A stretch of 64,000 nucleotides of DNA from Azorhizobium sp965227945 (GTDB taxonomy: Bacteria > Pseudomonadota > Alphaproteobacteria > Rhizobiales > Xanthobacteraceae). Positions 27,154 through 35,833 of the stretch are shown here, piece by piece. The first letter of the stretch is position 1. Every line of letters starts with the position of its first letter. Location of the stretch: positions 2,418,001 through 2,482,000 of the forward strand of contig CBDDGQ010000006.1 in the NCBI GenBank assembly GCA_965227945.1, in the 5' to 3' direction. The position numbers and the translations under genes were made by a program. The notes under the pieces were generated by a model, which saw only the letters and a program-made list of their open reading frames with translations, did not search any database and was not told the origin of the DNA.

Positions 27154-27516
27154 TCAGTCAGCCGACCCCAGCTCCGCCGCATAGTCCGCTGGCTTGAAGC
27201 CCACCAGCAGGCGATCGCCGATCTCCAGAACCGGCCGCTTGATCATGGACGGCTGCGCCAGCATCAGCGCTGTCGCCTTGGCCGCCGTCAGGTCGCTCTT
27301 GTCCGCCTCGGGCAGCTTGCGGAAGGTGGTGCCGGCGCGATTGAGCAGCACCTCCCAACCCACCTTGCCGATCCACGCCTCCAGATGGGCGCGATCGATG
27401 CCCGCGGCCTTGTAGTCGTGGAAGGCATAGGCGACGCCCTGGGCATCCAGCCAGGCGCGGGCCTTCTTCATGGTGTCGCAGGCCTTGATGCCGTAGAGGG
27501 TCGCCGTCTGAGCCAT
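27154..27516 (-). CDS. ArsC/Spx family (YffB-type) reductase-like protein
   Basis: A 120-aa protein, MAQTATLYGIKACDTMKKAR, starting at ATG 27516. It has a thioredoxin-like fold of the arsenate reductase family, with a single N-terminal Cys in ACDTMKKA and no CXXC. IKRPVLE supplies the conserved Arg-Pro pair. The GIKxCDTxKKA motif and length fit YffB/Spx-like proteins better than true ArsC. No arsenic-resistance genes lie nearby, so arsenate reduction is not supported by context. Confidence 0.85.
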   Translation of the reverse strand: MAQTATLYGIKACDTMKKARAWLDAQGVAYAFHDYKAAGIDRAHLEAWIGKVGWEVLLNRAGTTFRKLPEADKSDLTAAKATALMLAQPSMIKRPVLEIGDRLLVGFKPADYAAELGSAD

Positions 27517-27552
27517 GGCCGTCCGTCCGGGGGGGAATCGCCCCATAGCACA

Positions 27553-27585
27553 GCGCCGCGGTCCCTCTGTCGAGGGCCGCGGCGC
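27553..27585 (-). terminator. Strong GC hairpin after the racemase operon
   Basis: GCGCCGCGG-T-CCCTC, TGTC loop, GAGGG-CCGCGGCGC: a 14-bp stem with one bulged base. It lies between the end of the racemase gene and the ArsC-like gene. There is no clear U-run, so it may be a Rho-linked or processing structure, not a textbook terminator. Confidence 0.45.
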
Positions 27586-27611
27586 CGCACCCCCTGGGGG
27601 CCTGTTGGGGG

Positions 27612-28625
27612 TCAGGCCACCAGGAAGCCCGCGTCCACCGGATCGTGGCGGTTGATGGTCCAGCGGGCGGTGCCCAGCAGGCCGGCGGTGCCCTTGACGG
27701 TGGGCCGCACGGCGCGGGTGCCGTTGAGGCTGGTCTCGCCGATCAGGCAGCCCTCGAAGGTGCCGGTGCCCAGCAGGCCTTCCGAGCGGATGGTCTGGTT
27801 GAGCTTGAGCATGTCGCGGGCCTCGAACATGGCCATCATGGCGCTGGTGCCGGTGCCGCCCGGGGAGCGGTCCAGCTGGCCGGCGGAGAAGACGTGCACA
27901 TTCTTGTACATGGCGCCGGGAATGGTCGGCTCGTGCCAGAAGGTGACGAAGTTGAAGTTGTTGATGTGGCTGGCGGTGGGATGCTGGATGGCCACCTTCT
28001 GGCGCAGCTGCTCGCGGGCGATGATGCCCAGGCGCGAGAGCTCCGAGCCATTCTCGGCGGAGATCTTCAGCGCCGTGCCGCGCAGGTCGATGATGCCGAA
28101 ATAATTGCCGCCCCACACGATGTCGGCCTTCAGCTCGCCGATGCCCGGCAGCTCGAACGGCACGTCCTGCGCCGCCACATAGGCCGGCACATTCTCGAAC
28201 CGCGTCCACTGCACGTCGGCGCCATCATTGGCCACTTCCGCGGTGACCTTGCCGGCGGTGGTCTCGAAGCGGATGGTGGTGCGCCCGTTCTCGCCGCGCC
28301 GCACCAGGCCCAGCGCCACCATGGCCATGCCCACCGCGATCGTGCCGTGGCCGCACATGTGGGAATATTGGGTGCCGTCGATATAGATCAGGCCGGCGTC
28401 ATACTCGGGGCTGGAGGGCGGCGTCAGGAAGACGCCGAACATGTCCCGGTGGCCGCGCGGCTCGCGCATGAGGGCGCAACGCAGCCAGTCGTAATTCTGC
28501 TCCAGGAACTGGCGCTTCTCGATGATGGTGGTGCCGGCGGGGTAGGGAATGCCGCTGTGGATGATGCAGAGGGGCTCGCCCTCTGTGTGGGTATAGACGA
28601 CGTCGAAAACATCCTGCTGGCGCAT
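27612..28625 (-). CDS. Proline racemase superfamily protein (hydroxyproline epimerase/dehydratase-like)
   Basis: A 337-aa protein starting MRQQDVFDVVYTHTEGEPLC at ATG 28625, with a strong AAAGGAG 7 nt upstream. The family signature with the first active-site Cys is present (MCGHGTIAVG, Cys91). The second active-site motif, normally DRSPCGTGTSA, reads DRSPGGTGTSA, so Gly256 replaces the second catalytic Cys. Two-cysteine members racemise or epimerise proline or 4-hydroxyproline; members with Thr at the second site are trans-3-hydroxyproline dehydratases. A Cys/Gly pair suggests it is not a normal two-base epimerase. It is last in an ABC-importer operon, 26 bp after the permease, so it probably acts on the imported compound. 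Confidence 0.87.
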   Translation of the reverse strand: MRQQDVFDVVYTHTEGEPLCIIHSGIPYPAGTTIIEKRQFLEQNYDWLRCALMREPRGHRDMFGVFLTPPSSPEYDAGLIYIDGTQYSHMCGHGTIAVGMAMVALGLVRRGENGRTTIRFETTAGKVTAEVANDGADVQWTRFENVPAYVAAQDVPFELPGIGELKADIVWGGNYFGIIDLRGTALKISAENGSELSRLGIIAREQLRQKVAIQHPTASHINNFNFVTFWHEPTIPGAMYKNVHVFSAGQLDRSPGGTGTSAMMAMFEARDMLKLNQTIRSEGLLGTGTFEGCLIGETSLNGTRAVRPTVKGTAGLLGTARWTINRHDPVDAGFLVA

Positions 28626-28651
28626 GGGGGGCTCCTTTGGTCTGGCAGAAG

Positions 28652-29434
28652 TCAGCGGCGCTCGGACAACACGTCGAGGCCGAATGTCAGGTCGATCAGC
28701 ACGATCACCGCGGCGGCCACCAGGATGGTGAGCGAGGACACCGCGGCGATGGTGGGATCGATGGAATATTGGACGTAGTTGAACAGCTTGACCGGGATGG
28801 TGGTCAGCTCCGCCGTGGTGTTGAAGATGCTCAGCTCCACATTGATCCACGAGGCGATGAAGGCGAAGATCGCGCCGCTGATGATGCCGCTGCGGATCTG
28901 CGGCAAGGTCACCAGGAAGAAGGTGACGACCGGCCCGCCGCCCAAATCGGCGGAGGCATCCTCCAGCGTCTTCTGCTCCTCGGTGAGCTGCGGCAGCACC
29001 GCCCGCATGACGAAGGGCAGGATGATCACCACATGCCCCACCACCAGCGCCGCGAAGCTGCGGGTGAGGCCGATGGCGGCGCCGTATTGCAGCAGCGCCG
29101 CGCCCAGCACCACGTGCGGCAGGATGAGCGGCGACATCAGCATGGCGTTCAGCAGCCGGCGGCCGGGAAAGCGGAAGCGCGCGATGGCCAGCGCCGCCGG
29201 CACCCCCAGCAGCACCGAGATGAGGGTCGCCACCGCCGCCAGCAGGCTGCTGGTGGCAAAGGCCGAGACATAGGTGGGATCGCCCAGCATCTTGCCGTAC
29301 CAGGCCAAGGTCAGACCCTGCGGCGGGAAGGCCAGATAGGCGGTGGTGGTCAGCGAGGTGCCGATGATCACCACCAGCGGCAGCACCAGATAGACCAGCG
29401 CCAGATAGGAGACGATGCGGATGAGCACGGTCAT
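28652..29434 (-). CDS. ABC transporter permease, PotC type
   Basis: A 260-aa inner-membrane protein with about six transmembrane segments; the first is IVSYLALVYLVLPLVVIIG. The EAA-like loop reads EDASADLGGGPVVTFFLVTL, typical of the permease motif that contacts the ATPase. It overlaps the upstream permease by 4 nt (ATGA type), indicating translational coupling. Pot-type systems import polyamines, betaines or other small amines. Confidence 0.9.
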   Translation of the reverse strand: MTVLIRIVSYLALVYLVLPLVVIIGTSLTTTAYLAFPPQGLTLAWYGKMLGDPTYVSAFATSSLLAAVATLISVLLGVPAALAIARFRFPGRRLLNAMLMSPLILPHVVLGAALLQYGAAIGLTRSFAALVVGHVVIILPFVMRAVLPQLTEEQKTLEDASADLGGGPVVTFFLVTLPQIRSGIISGAIFAFIASWINVELSIFNTTAELTTIPVKLFNYVQYSIDPTIAAVSSLTILVAAAVIVLIDLTFGLDVLSERR

Positions 29435-30270
29435 GCGCGCGCCCCCTTGGCGTCGCCGATGCGGCCGGCCAGGGCCACCAGCACCAGGGTCAGCACCAGC
29501 ATGGTGATGCTCAGGGCGCCGCCATAATGGAAGTCGAACACCGTGCTGTATTGCTGGAAGATCAGCATGGAGAAGACGGTGATGCGGCCGCCGCTCAACA
29601 GCGCGGGCGTCACATAGGCCGACACCGAGAGCATGAACACCATCACCGCGCCCGCCACGAGCCCCGGCAGGCTCAAGGGGAAGGTGACGGTCCAGAAGGT
29701 GGTGGCCGGGCGGGCGCCGAGATCGGCGGAGGCCTGTTCCAGCGCGGGATCCACCTGCGCCAGGCTGTTGCCCACGGCGAGCACCACGAACGGCAGGAGG
29801 ATGTAGACGAGGCCGATGATGATGCCCAATTCGGTGCCGAGGAACCGCATGGGCCGCTCGATCAGGCCGGCGGCGACCAGAGCGTCATTGACCAGCCCGT
29901 TGCGCCCCAGCAGCACCATCCAGCCGAACGAGCGCACGATGTTGGAGGTGAACAGCGGCACCACCAGCAGGATGACGCAGGCCCGCCGCCACGGCGCGAA
30001 GGTCACCAGTCGCACCAGATACCAGGCCAGCGGATAGCCGATCAGCACGGTGGCGAGCGTGGTCCAGGCGCCGAGCCGGAAGGTCACCCACACCACGTCC
30101 CAATGGTAGCGATCCAGCAGGATGCGCAGGTAATTGGCGAGCGTGACGTCGCCCTTGGCATCGGTGAGGCTGGCCAGCGCCACCACGGCCATGGGGGCCA
30201 GGAAGAAGGCGACGAAGAACAGCGCCGGCAAAGCGGTCAGCAGCAGGATGGCGCGCCAGGGAATGCTCAT
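29431..30270 (-). CDS. ABC transporter permease, PotB type
   Basis: A 279-aa membrane protein, MSIPWRAILLLTALPALFFV, with six predicted transmembrane helices and the EAA motif EQASADLGARPATTFWTVTF. It partners with the PotC-like permease it overlaps. The gene lies 18 bp after the ATPase gene. Confidence 0.9.
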   Translation of the reverse strand: MSIPWRAILLLTALPALFFVAFFLAPMAVVALASLTDAKGDVTLANYLRILLDRYHWDVVWVTFRLGAWTTLATVLIGYPLAWYLVRLVTFAPWRRACVILLVVPLFTSNIVRSFGWMVLLGRNGLVNDALVAAGLIERPMRFLGTELGIIIGLVYILLPFVVLAVGNSLAQVDPALEQASADLGARPATTFWTVTFPLSLPGLVAGAVMVFMLSVSAYVTPALLSGGRITVFSMLIFQQYSTVFDFHYGGALSITMLVLTLVLVALAGRIGDAKGARA

Positions 30271-30288
30271 GGCAGGGTCCTCATGGCA

Positions 30289-31344
30289 TCACGCGGGGAT
30301 CAGATGGAGGTCGGCGGGCCGGAAGGCGGCGAACACCGCCCCACCGGTCACCACATGCGCCGGCACGCTGCCGCTGAGGCGGCAGGCCAGGGTGCCGTCG
30401 CCGCAGCGCAGCCGCACCAGCACATGGCTGCCCACATGGATGACGTCCTCCACCACCGCCGGCAGGCAGATGAGGCCCTCGGCGGGGGCCGCCAGCAGCG
30501 TGATCTGCTCCGGGCGCAGCAGTGCCTCGGGCGCGGCGCCGGTGGGCGCGGCGTGGCCCGCGATCACCGGCCCGCCCAGCGCCAGCTGGATGCCGCCGGC
30601 GGGATGGGCGATGACCGGCAGCAAATTGGCGTCGCCGATGAAGTCGGCCACGAAGCGGGTGCGCGGCGTGTGATAGAGATCCTGCCCGCGACCGATCTGC
30701 TCGATGCGGCCCTGGTTCATCACCACCACCCGGTCGGCGAGGGTCAGGGCCTCTTCCTGGTCGTGGGTGACGAACACGAAGGCGATGCCCAGCAGCGCCT
30801 GCAACTGCTTCAGCTCGATCTGCACCCGCTTGCGCAGCTTGAGATCGAGCGCGCTCAGCGGCTCGTCCAGCAGCAGCAGCTTGGGCTTGTTGACGATGGC
30901 GCGGGCCAGCGCCACCCGCTGCTGCTGGCCGCCGGAGAGGTCGCGGGGCAGGCGCTCCCCGAAGCCCGCGAGGCCCACCAGCTCCAGCGCCTCCAGCGCG
31001 CGGGCGGCGGCCTGCTTTCGGGGGACGCCGGCGCGGCGCGGGCCATAGGCCACATTCTCTGCCACGCTCAGGTGCGGGAACAGCGCGTAGTTCTGGAACA
31101 CCGTATTGAGCGGGCGCCGATAGGGCGGCAGGGCGGTGACATCCGCGCCGGCGATGCGGATGGTGCCGGCCTCGGGGGTGAGAAAACCGGCGATGGAGCG
31201 CAGCAAGGTGGTCTTGCCGCAGCCGGAGGGGCCGAGCAGGGCGATGAACTCGCCCTGCTCGACGTTAAGCGCGATGTCGGTGAGGGCCGCATGGCTGCCG
31301 AACTGCTTCGACAGGCCGCTGATTTCGAGCAAAGGCGCGGTCAT
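30289..31344 (-). CDS. ABC transporter ATP-binding protein, PotA type
   Basis: A 351-aa protein starting MTAPLLEISGLSKQFGSHAA. It has Walker A LLGPSGCGKTTLL, Q-loop VFQNYALFPHLS, signature LSGGQQQRVALARA, Walker B LLLLDEPLSALD and switch His in VTHDQEEAL. The C-terminal 110 residues fit a TOBE regulatory domain (LLRPEQITLLA). It powers the Pot-type importer of this operon. Confidence 0.93.
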   Translation of the reverse strand: MTAPLLEISGLSKQFGSHAALTDIALNVEQGEFIALLGPSGCGKTTLLRSIAGFLTPEAGTIRIAGADVTALPPYRRPLNTVFQNYALFPHLSVAENVAYGPRRAGVPRKQAAARALEALELVGLAGFGERLPRDLSGGQQQRVALARAIVNKPKLLLLDEPLSALDLKLRKRVQIELKQLQALLGIAFVFVTHDQEEALTLADRVVVMNQGRIEQIGRGQDLYHTPRTRFVADFIGDANLLPVIAHPAGGIQLALGGPVIAGHAAPTGAAPEALLRPEQITLLAAPAEGLICLPAVVEDVIHVGSHVLVRLRCGDGTLACRLSGSVPAHVVTGGAVFAAFRPADLHLIPA

Positions 31345-31388
31345 GATGCGGTCCAGGGTCGTGACGGGACGGGCGATGCGCGCGCAGT

Positions 31389-32459
31389 TTACTTGCGCGC
31401 GATCTCGCGGTTCCAGGTATCGACGATGGGCGCGCGCAGCGCGTTGACCTCGGCCCAGTTGAACAGCAGCAGGGTCTTCACCGAGCCCTTCTCGCCCCAG
31501 GGCAGCTTGCGCGCGGTCTCCGGCTTCACGGTCACTTCCTTCACCGACGGGCCGAGATAGAGCTTGTCCGCAAGGCAGGCGGAGGCGGCGGGAGTGAGCG
31601 CCTGATCGATGAACTTCTGCGCCGCTTCCTTTTTCGCCGTGCCCTTCACCAGGTGCAGGCGGGCGTCGGTGGCCCAGGCGCCTTCCTTGGGCACCACGAA
31701 GCCGATGGGCAGGCCCTTGTCCGCCAGATCCCAGGCTCCGACATTGAAATGGGCGCCGATGATGGCTTCGCCGCTCTGGTAGGCATTGGTGGCCGCGCCC
31801 GAGGAATCGAAGAACAGCGCGGCCTTCAGCTCCTTGATCTTCTTGAAGGTGGGGGCGAGATCCGTGGTGGGCACGCCCCAGATCTTGGACAGGAACAGGA
31901 TGAACGGCACCCCCGACGAATTGGCCGGGGAGGGGATGGTCACCGCGTCCTCATACTCCTTGTTCCACAAATCGTTCCAGGAGGTGGGCGCCACCTTCAC
32001 CTTCTGGGTGTTGTAGGCGATGCCGAGGGAATAATAGCCGGTGCCCACCGCATAGTTGGTGCCGTCGGCGGTGTAGATCGCCTCCGGTACCACATTGGCC
32101 AGGTTCTTGATGGCGGCGGGATCCAGCGCGTCGGTGACGCCAGCGGCGAGCGCCAGTTCGCTGATGCCGCCATCCATCCAGGCCACGTCGATGGTGGGCG
32201 CGCTCTTCTGCTGCTGGAGCTTGGCCAAAGTGACGCTGGAGGTGCCGATCTCCGCATTCACCGCGATGCCGGTGGCCTTGGTGAAGGGATCGGCCACGCA
32301 GGCCTTGAAGGCATCGCCCCAGTTGCCGCCGTACCAGGCGACCGTGATGGCGGTGGGCTGCTGGGCGGCCGCGGGGGCGGCGGCGAAGCTGGCGGCGATC
32401 AGGCCGGTGGCGAGGGAGGTGGCGGCGGACAGGACGGCCAGGCGCAGAGAACTGCTCAT
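31389..32459 (-). CDS. ABC transporter periplasmic substrate-binding protein, PotD/extracellular family 1 type
   Basis: A 356-aa protein starting MSSSLRLAVLSAATSLATGL at ATG 32459, with AGAGGAG upstream. It has a signal peptide ending near APAAAQQ, then ITVAWYGGNWGDAFKACV, typical of PotD-like binding proteins. First gene of the operon and therefore probably the best expressed. The ligand is not readable from sequence; the racemase-family gene in the operon suggests a proline-derived or related amine. Confidence 0.9.
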   Translation of the reverse strand: MSSSLRLAVLSAATSLATGLIAASFAAAPAAAQQPTAITVAWYGGNWGDAFKACVADPFTKATGIAVNAEIGTSSVTLAKLQQQKSAPTIDVAWMDGGISELALAAGVTDALDPAAIKNLANVVPEAIYTADGTNYAVGTGYYSLGIAYNTQKVKVAPTSWNDLWNKEYEDAVTIPSPANSSGVPFILFLSKIWGVPTTDLAPTFKKIKELKAALFFDSSGAATNAYQSGEAIIGAHFNVGAWDLADKGLPIGFVVPKEGAWATDARLHLVKGTAKKEAAQKFIDQALTPAASACLADKLYLGPSVKEVTVKPETARKLPWGEKGSVKTLLLFNWAEVNALRAPIVDTWNREIARK

Positions 32460-32566
32460 TCGTCGGTCTCCTCTGGAGCGAGCCTTGTGGCTCTTATGCG
32501 CCAACAGTCCGCTCCGGGGGTAATTTCCACTAGAAAGAACCAGCCGAAAAGTTGAATATTTGCGAC
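32460..32566. promoter_or_regulatory. Divergent promoter region between importer operon and GlxA/AraC regulator
   Basis: 107 bp separate the two divergent start codons. The half next to the regulator is AT-rich. No clear palindrome was identified. Binding of the divergent AraC-type regulator here is inferred from layout. Confidence 0.4.
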
Positions 32567-33694
32567 ATGACCGCCGCTGATCCGCCCCCGTCCGCCCCCC
32601 GGCTGCCCCGCCGCCCGCGCGCAGAAGATGCGCCGCAGCTCCCACCCGTGGACGGAGAGGGGGCGCCGGACCTGCCGGGTACGGCGCGGGCGGGCGTGCC
32701 GCGCCTGCGCATCGGCTTCATTCTGCTGGACCAGTTCACCCTGGCGGCCTTCTCCGGCCTCATTGATGCGCTGCGCCTGGCCGCCGATCACGGCGGGCGC
32801 AGCCGCCAGCTGCATGCCGCCTGGACGGTGATGAGCGTCGACGGCGGGCCGCGCAAATCCAGCAGCGGCGTGTCGGTGGCCCCCAATGGGGGCCTGATGG
32901 ATCCGGGCCAGTTCGACTATGTGGCGGTGTGCGGCGGCAATGATTATCTCAACGACCACCCGCCGTCGCTGCTGCTGGATTATCTGCGCGATGCCGCCCG
33001 CCGCGGCGTGCGGCTGCTGGGCATCTGCACCGGCACCTTCGTCATCGCCAAGGCCGGGCTGGTGGGCAACCGCCGGCTCTGCATCCATTGGAATGTGCTG
33101 GAGGCCTTCAACGCCCGCTTCCCGCGGCTGAGCGCGGCGGTGGACCGGCTGTTCATCGACGAGGGCGACCTCATCACCTGCGCCGGCTCCACCGCGGCCA
33201 TCGATCTGGGTCTTTATCTCATCGCCCGCCACTGCGGCCGCGCCCGCGCCCAGCAGGCCATGCGGCACATGATGCTGCAGGACATCCGCCCCGGCGCGGT
33301 GCCGCAGCCGCATTTCTATGCCCGGCTGGACGGGGTGGGCGACGTGCGGGTGCACCAGGCGGCGCAGTTCATTGAGCAGCGGCTTGATAATCCACCGTCC
33401 GTGGCCGCCATCGCCCGCTATGTGGGGGTCAGTTCCCGGCAATTGGAGCGCCTGTTCCACGCCACGCTGGGGGTGGGGCCGGCGGCCTTCCAGCGCAGCC
33501 TGCGGCTGGAATATGGCCGCTGGCTGCTGGCCAACAGCACCCGCCGCATCACCGAGATCGCCATCGACGCCGGCTTTGCCGACAGCGCGCATTTTGCCCG
33601 CGACTTCAAGACAGCCTTCGGCTGCTCCCCGCGCCAGTTTCGCGGCGAGCCGGCGGGGGACACGCGCAGCCCGTCCCCGATCAGTGGACTTTAG
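32567..33694 (+). CDS. GlxA-family AraC-type activator (DJ-1/PfpI plus AraC HTH)
   Basis: A 375-aa protein from ATG 32567 (MTAADPPPSAPRLPRRPRAE). After a Pro/Arg-rich N-terminus, residues about 45-225 form a class-I glutamine-amidotransferase-like DJ-1/PfpI domain, with LLGICTGTFVIAKAGL carrying the nucleophile-elbow Cys. Residues about 255-350 are an AraC helix-turn-helix pair (VAAIARYVGVSSRQLERLF, then ITEIAIDAGFADSAHFARDF). GlxA-type regulators often activate amine catabolism, for example GbdR or ArgR in Pseudomonas. It is divergent from the importer operon, which it most likely activates. Confidence 0.9.
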   Translation: MTAADPPPSAPRLPRRPRAEDAPQLPPVDGEGAPDLPGTARAGVPRLRIGFILLDQFTLAAFSGLIDALRLAADHGGRSRQLHAAWTVMSVDGGPRKSSSGVSVAPNGGLMDPGQFDYVAVCGGNDYLNDHPPSLLLDYLRDAARRGVRLLGICTGTFVIAKAGLVGNRRLCIHWNVLEAFNARFPRLSAAVDRLFIDEGDLITCAGSTAAIDLGLYLIARHCGRARAQQAMRHMMLQDIRPGAVPQPHFYARLDGVGDVRVHQAAQFIEQRLDNPPSVAAIARYVGVSSRQLERLFHATLGVGPAAFQRSLRLEYGRWLLANSTRRITEIAIDAGFADSAHFARDFKTAFGCSPRQFRGEPAGDTRSPSPISGL

Positions 33695-33789
33695 AACGGC
33701 TGCCCAGCAGGCTGGGCCGTCGCTCCGAGCCGGCCGCTCAAGGCGTGCCGCTGGGCGCGCGGCAGGATCGGGACCACGAGCCCGGTCGC

Positions 33790-33869
33790 CGCGCCATCCC
33801 TGGTGGCTTGTTGGGCAGCAGCGGCTCGATCACGCGCCACGCGAAGTCGGTCAGGTCATATGGGCTCAT
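33790..33869 (-). pseudogene. IS5-family transposase N-terminal remnant
   Basis: On the minus strand from ATG 33869 the sequence reads MSPYDLTDFAWRVIEPLL then PNKPPGMAR, the classic start of IS5-group transposases. It then loses the family pattern after about 27 residues. The rest of the transposase and the terminal repeats are not visible, so this is a broken fragment. It sits between the GlxA regulator and a compositionally different SDR gene. Confidence 0.75.
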
Positions 33870-33987
33870 GCCGATGCTGAAACTGCATTGGGAAACGCTG
33901 GAAGCGGCCAGGCAGCGATCGACCCAAGGCCGTCACTCCCAGGGCATTTGATTTTTCCGGAAAGCAGCCATAAGCGAGGGACAGAAA

Positions 33988-34752
33988 TTGAGAGAAGAGG
34001 TGAGCCTGGTGGAAGAGCATCGTCCCGTCGCCCTTGTCACGGGGTCAACATCTGGAATTGGCGAATCCGTTGCCCGGAGGTTCGTGCAGGAAGGATATAA
34101 TGTCATCCTGCATTCTCGTCATTCCGGGGATAAAGGTCGGTCTCTTGCGGCCGAGCTTAAATACGCCAGCTATATTCAAGCCGACTTGGCCCGAGAAAGC
34201 GACCGCAGTCGTCTCATACATGACGCTGTTGGCTTATGGGGTCGTTTGGACGTGCTGGTGAACAATGCCGGTCTGAGCGGTGTGATCCCTCACGCCGATC
34301 TGCATGCCGCCACGTCGCAAATTTGGCACGACCTGTATGAAGTGAATATGGTGGCGCCCTTTCACCTGATCGCTGAAGCTGAGACGGCGCTGCGCAACGC
34401 GGCGCAGCATGGACGAACGGCATGTATCGTCAACATTAGCTCTCACGCCGGAGTTCGGCCGAAAGGCGCCTCAATTCCGTATGCAGCCACCAAGGCGGCG
34501 CTCAACCATGTGACCCGGCTCCTGGCCTTGTCACTGGCGCCAGCCATTCGGGTCAATGCCGTTGCGCCTGGCCTTGTCGATACACCGCTCACAGCCGACT
34601 GGACAGCAGCCCAGGAGTTGTGGAGAACGCGCGCGCCGATGCGACGGCCGGCCAGCCCGGACGATATTGCGCAAGCGGTCATGATGCTCGTGCAATCGGA
34701 GTATTTGACGGGCGAGATCTTGCTCTCCGATGGGGGGCTCAACCTCACGTGA
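33988..34752 (+). CDS. SDR family oxidoreductase, FabG-like
   Basis: A 254-aa protein. I take TTG 33988 with GAGGG upstream; GTG at 34000 is an alternative. It has classical SDR motifs: TGSTSGIGESVA, NNAGLSGVIP, catalytic Ser in IVNISSHAGV, YAATKAA with Tyr and Lys, and SDGGLNLT at the end. The base composition is visibly less GC-rich and codon use is more relaxed than neighbours. Together with the IS5 remnant 120 bp upstream this suggests acquired DNA. Substrate unknown. Confidence 0.87.
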   Translation: MREEVSLVEEHRPVALVTGSTSGIGESVARRFVQEGYNVILHSRHSGDKGRSLAAELKYASYIQADLARESDRSRLIHDAVGLWGRLDVLVNNAGLSGVIPHADLHAATSQIWHDLYEVNMVAPFHLIAEAETALRNAAQHGRTACIVNISSHAGVRPKGASIPYAATKAALNHVTRLLALSLAPAIRVNAVAPGLVDTPLTADWTAAQELWRTRAPMRRPASPDDIAQAVMMLVQSEYLTGEILLSDGGLNLT

Positions 34753-34927
34753 GCGAAACCGACACGATCGAGCATCCTGAGACCGCTCAGGCTGCCGGCC
34801 CGCCACCCATGACGCTCCGTGGTCCACCGCTGGTGGAAACCCTATCCGCTTTCGGCGTCTCCCCGCAGGAGGCCGACAGGCCACTTCCCACGCTTCTCGG
34901 TCAGTCCCGGTTCATGGGTTCACGACC

Positions 34928-35833
34928 CTAGTCAACACAGACGACCAGCTTGCCGGTGACGCCGCCCGCCTGGCTGGCCTCCTGGGCCTCCTTCGCCCGA
35001 TCCAGCGGGAAGGTGCGGTCGATGTGCAGGCGAAACGACCCGGCCGAGCACAGCGTGGCCATCGCGGCGAGCAGGCCCGCCGGATCCACCGGCGGCCCGT
35101 GGGAGAATTTGGCGCCATGGTCCGCCGCCGAGAGGTCGGCGACCGACAGTACGTGCGCGGGATCGCCGACGATGCGGATCAGCTCCGGGATGACCCCGGA
35201 GCCGGCCACGTCGATGGCCGCATGGACGCCCTCCGGCGCCACCGCGCGCACGCGCGCCGACAGTCCCTCCCCATAGGTGGTCGGAACGGCGCCCAGGTCG
35301 CGCAGATAGGCGTGCTTGATTGCCCGCGCCGTCCCGATCACGCGGATGCCGCGCAGACGGGCGAACTGGACGATGGCCGTCCCGACTCCGCCTGCGGCGC
35401 CACTGACGAGCAGGGTCTGCCCCGCTGCCACGCCCACCTGATCCAGCGCCCGCGTGGCGGTGTCGGAGACCACCGGCAATCCGGCCGCGGCCGCGAACGA
35501 CAGGGCGTCCGGCTTCTTCGCCCAATGGGTGAGAATGGCCTGCTCGGCCATCATGTTCGCGCCGAACCCGAACACCGCGTCGCCGATCGTGACATCCGTC
35601 ACGCCGGCCCCGACCTGGTCCACAAAACCGGCCCCCTCCACGCCGAGGCCGGCTGGAAAGTCCACGGCCTCGAAGGCGCGATACTGGCCTTCGCGGCGCT
35701 TCCAGTCCGAGGGGTTCACCCCCGCCGCCCGGACCCTGATCCGGACCGCGCCGGGGCCGGCCTGGGGCGCGGCCACATCGACGAGCTGAAGCACCTCGGG
35801 CCCGCCATACGCATTGAACGTGATCGCCTTCAT
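34928..35833 (-). CDS. Zinc-independent NADP-dependent MDR oxidoreductase (quinone-oxidoreductase-like)
   Basis: A 301-aa protein from ATG 35833, MKAITFNAYGGPEVLQLVDV. GroES-like N-terminal half with RAAGVNPSDWKRREG; cofactor motif SGAAGGVGTAIVQFARLRG in the Rossmann half. It ends DRAKEAQEASQAGGVTGKLV, typical of the quinone-oxidoreductase-like MDR subfamily, which lacks the zinc ligands of alcohol dehydrogenase. Transcribed opposite to the SDR, ending 175 bp from it. Substrate unknown. Confidence 0.9.
   Translation of the reverse strand: MKAITFNAYGGPEVLQLVDVAAPQAGPGAVRIRVRAAGVNPSDWKRREGQYRAFEAVDFPAGLGVEGAGFVDQVGAGVTDVTIGDAVFGFGANMMAEQAILTHWAKKPDALSFAAAAGLPVVSDTATRALDQVGVAAGQTLLVSGAAGGVGTAIVQFARLRGIRVIGTARAIKHAYLRDLGAVPTTYGEGLSARVRAVAPEGVHAAIDVAGSGVIPELIRIVGDPAHVLSVADLSAADHGAKFSHGPPVDPAGLLAAMATLCSAGSFRLHIDRTFPLDRAKEAQEASQAGGVTGKLVVCVD

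Noticed and set aside
29527..31560. 677-codon plus-strand frame opposite the ABC genes
   Set aside because: Antisense shadow of the permease and ATPase genes; His/Gln/Gly-rich with no domain.
33745..33951. Small plus-strand frame after the GlxA regulator
   Set aside because: It is the reverse of the IS5 transposase remnant and has no independent support.
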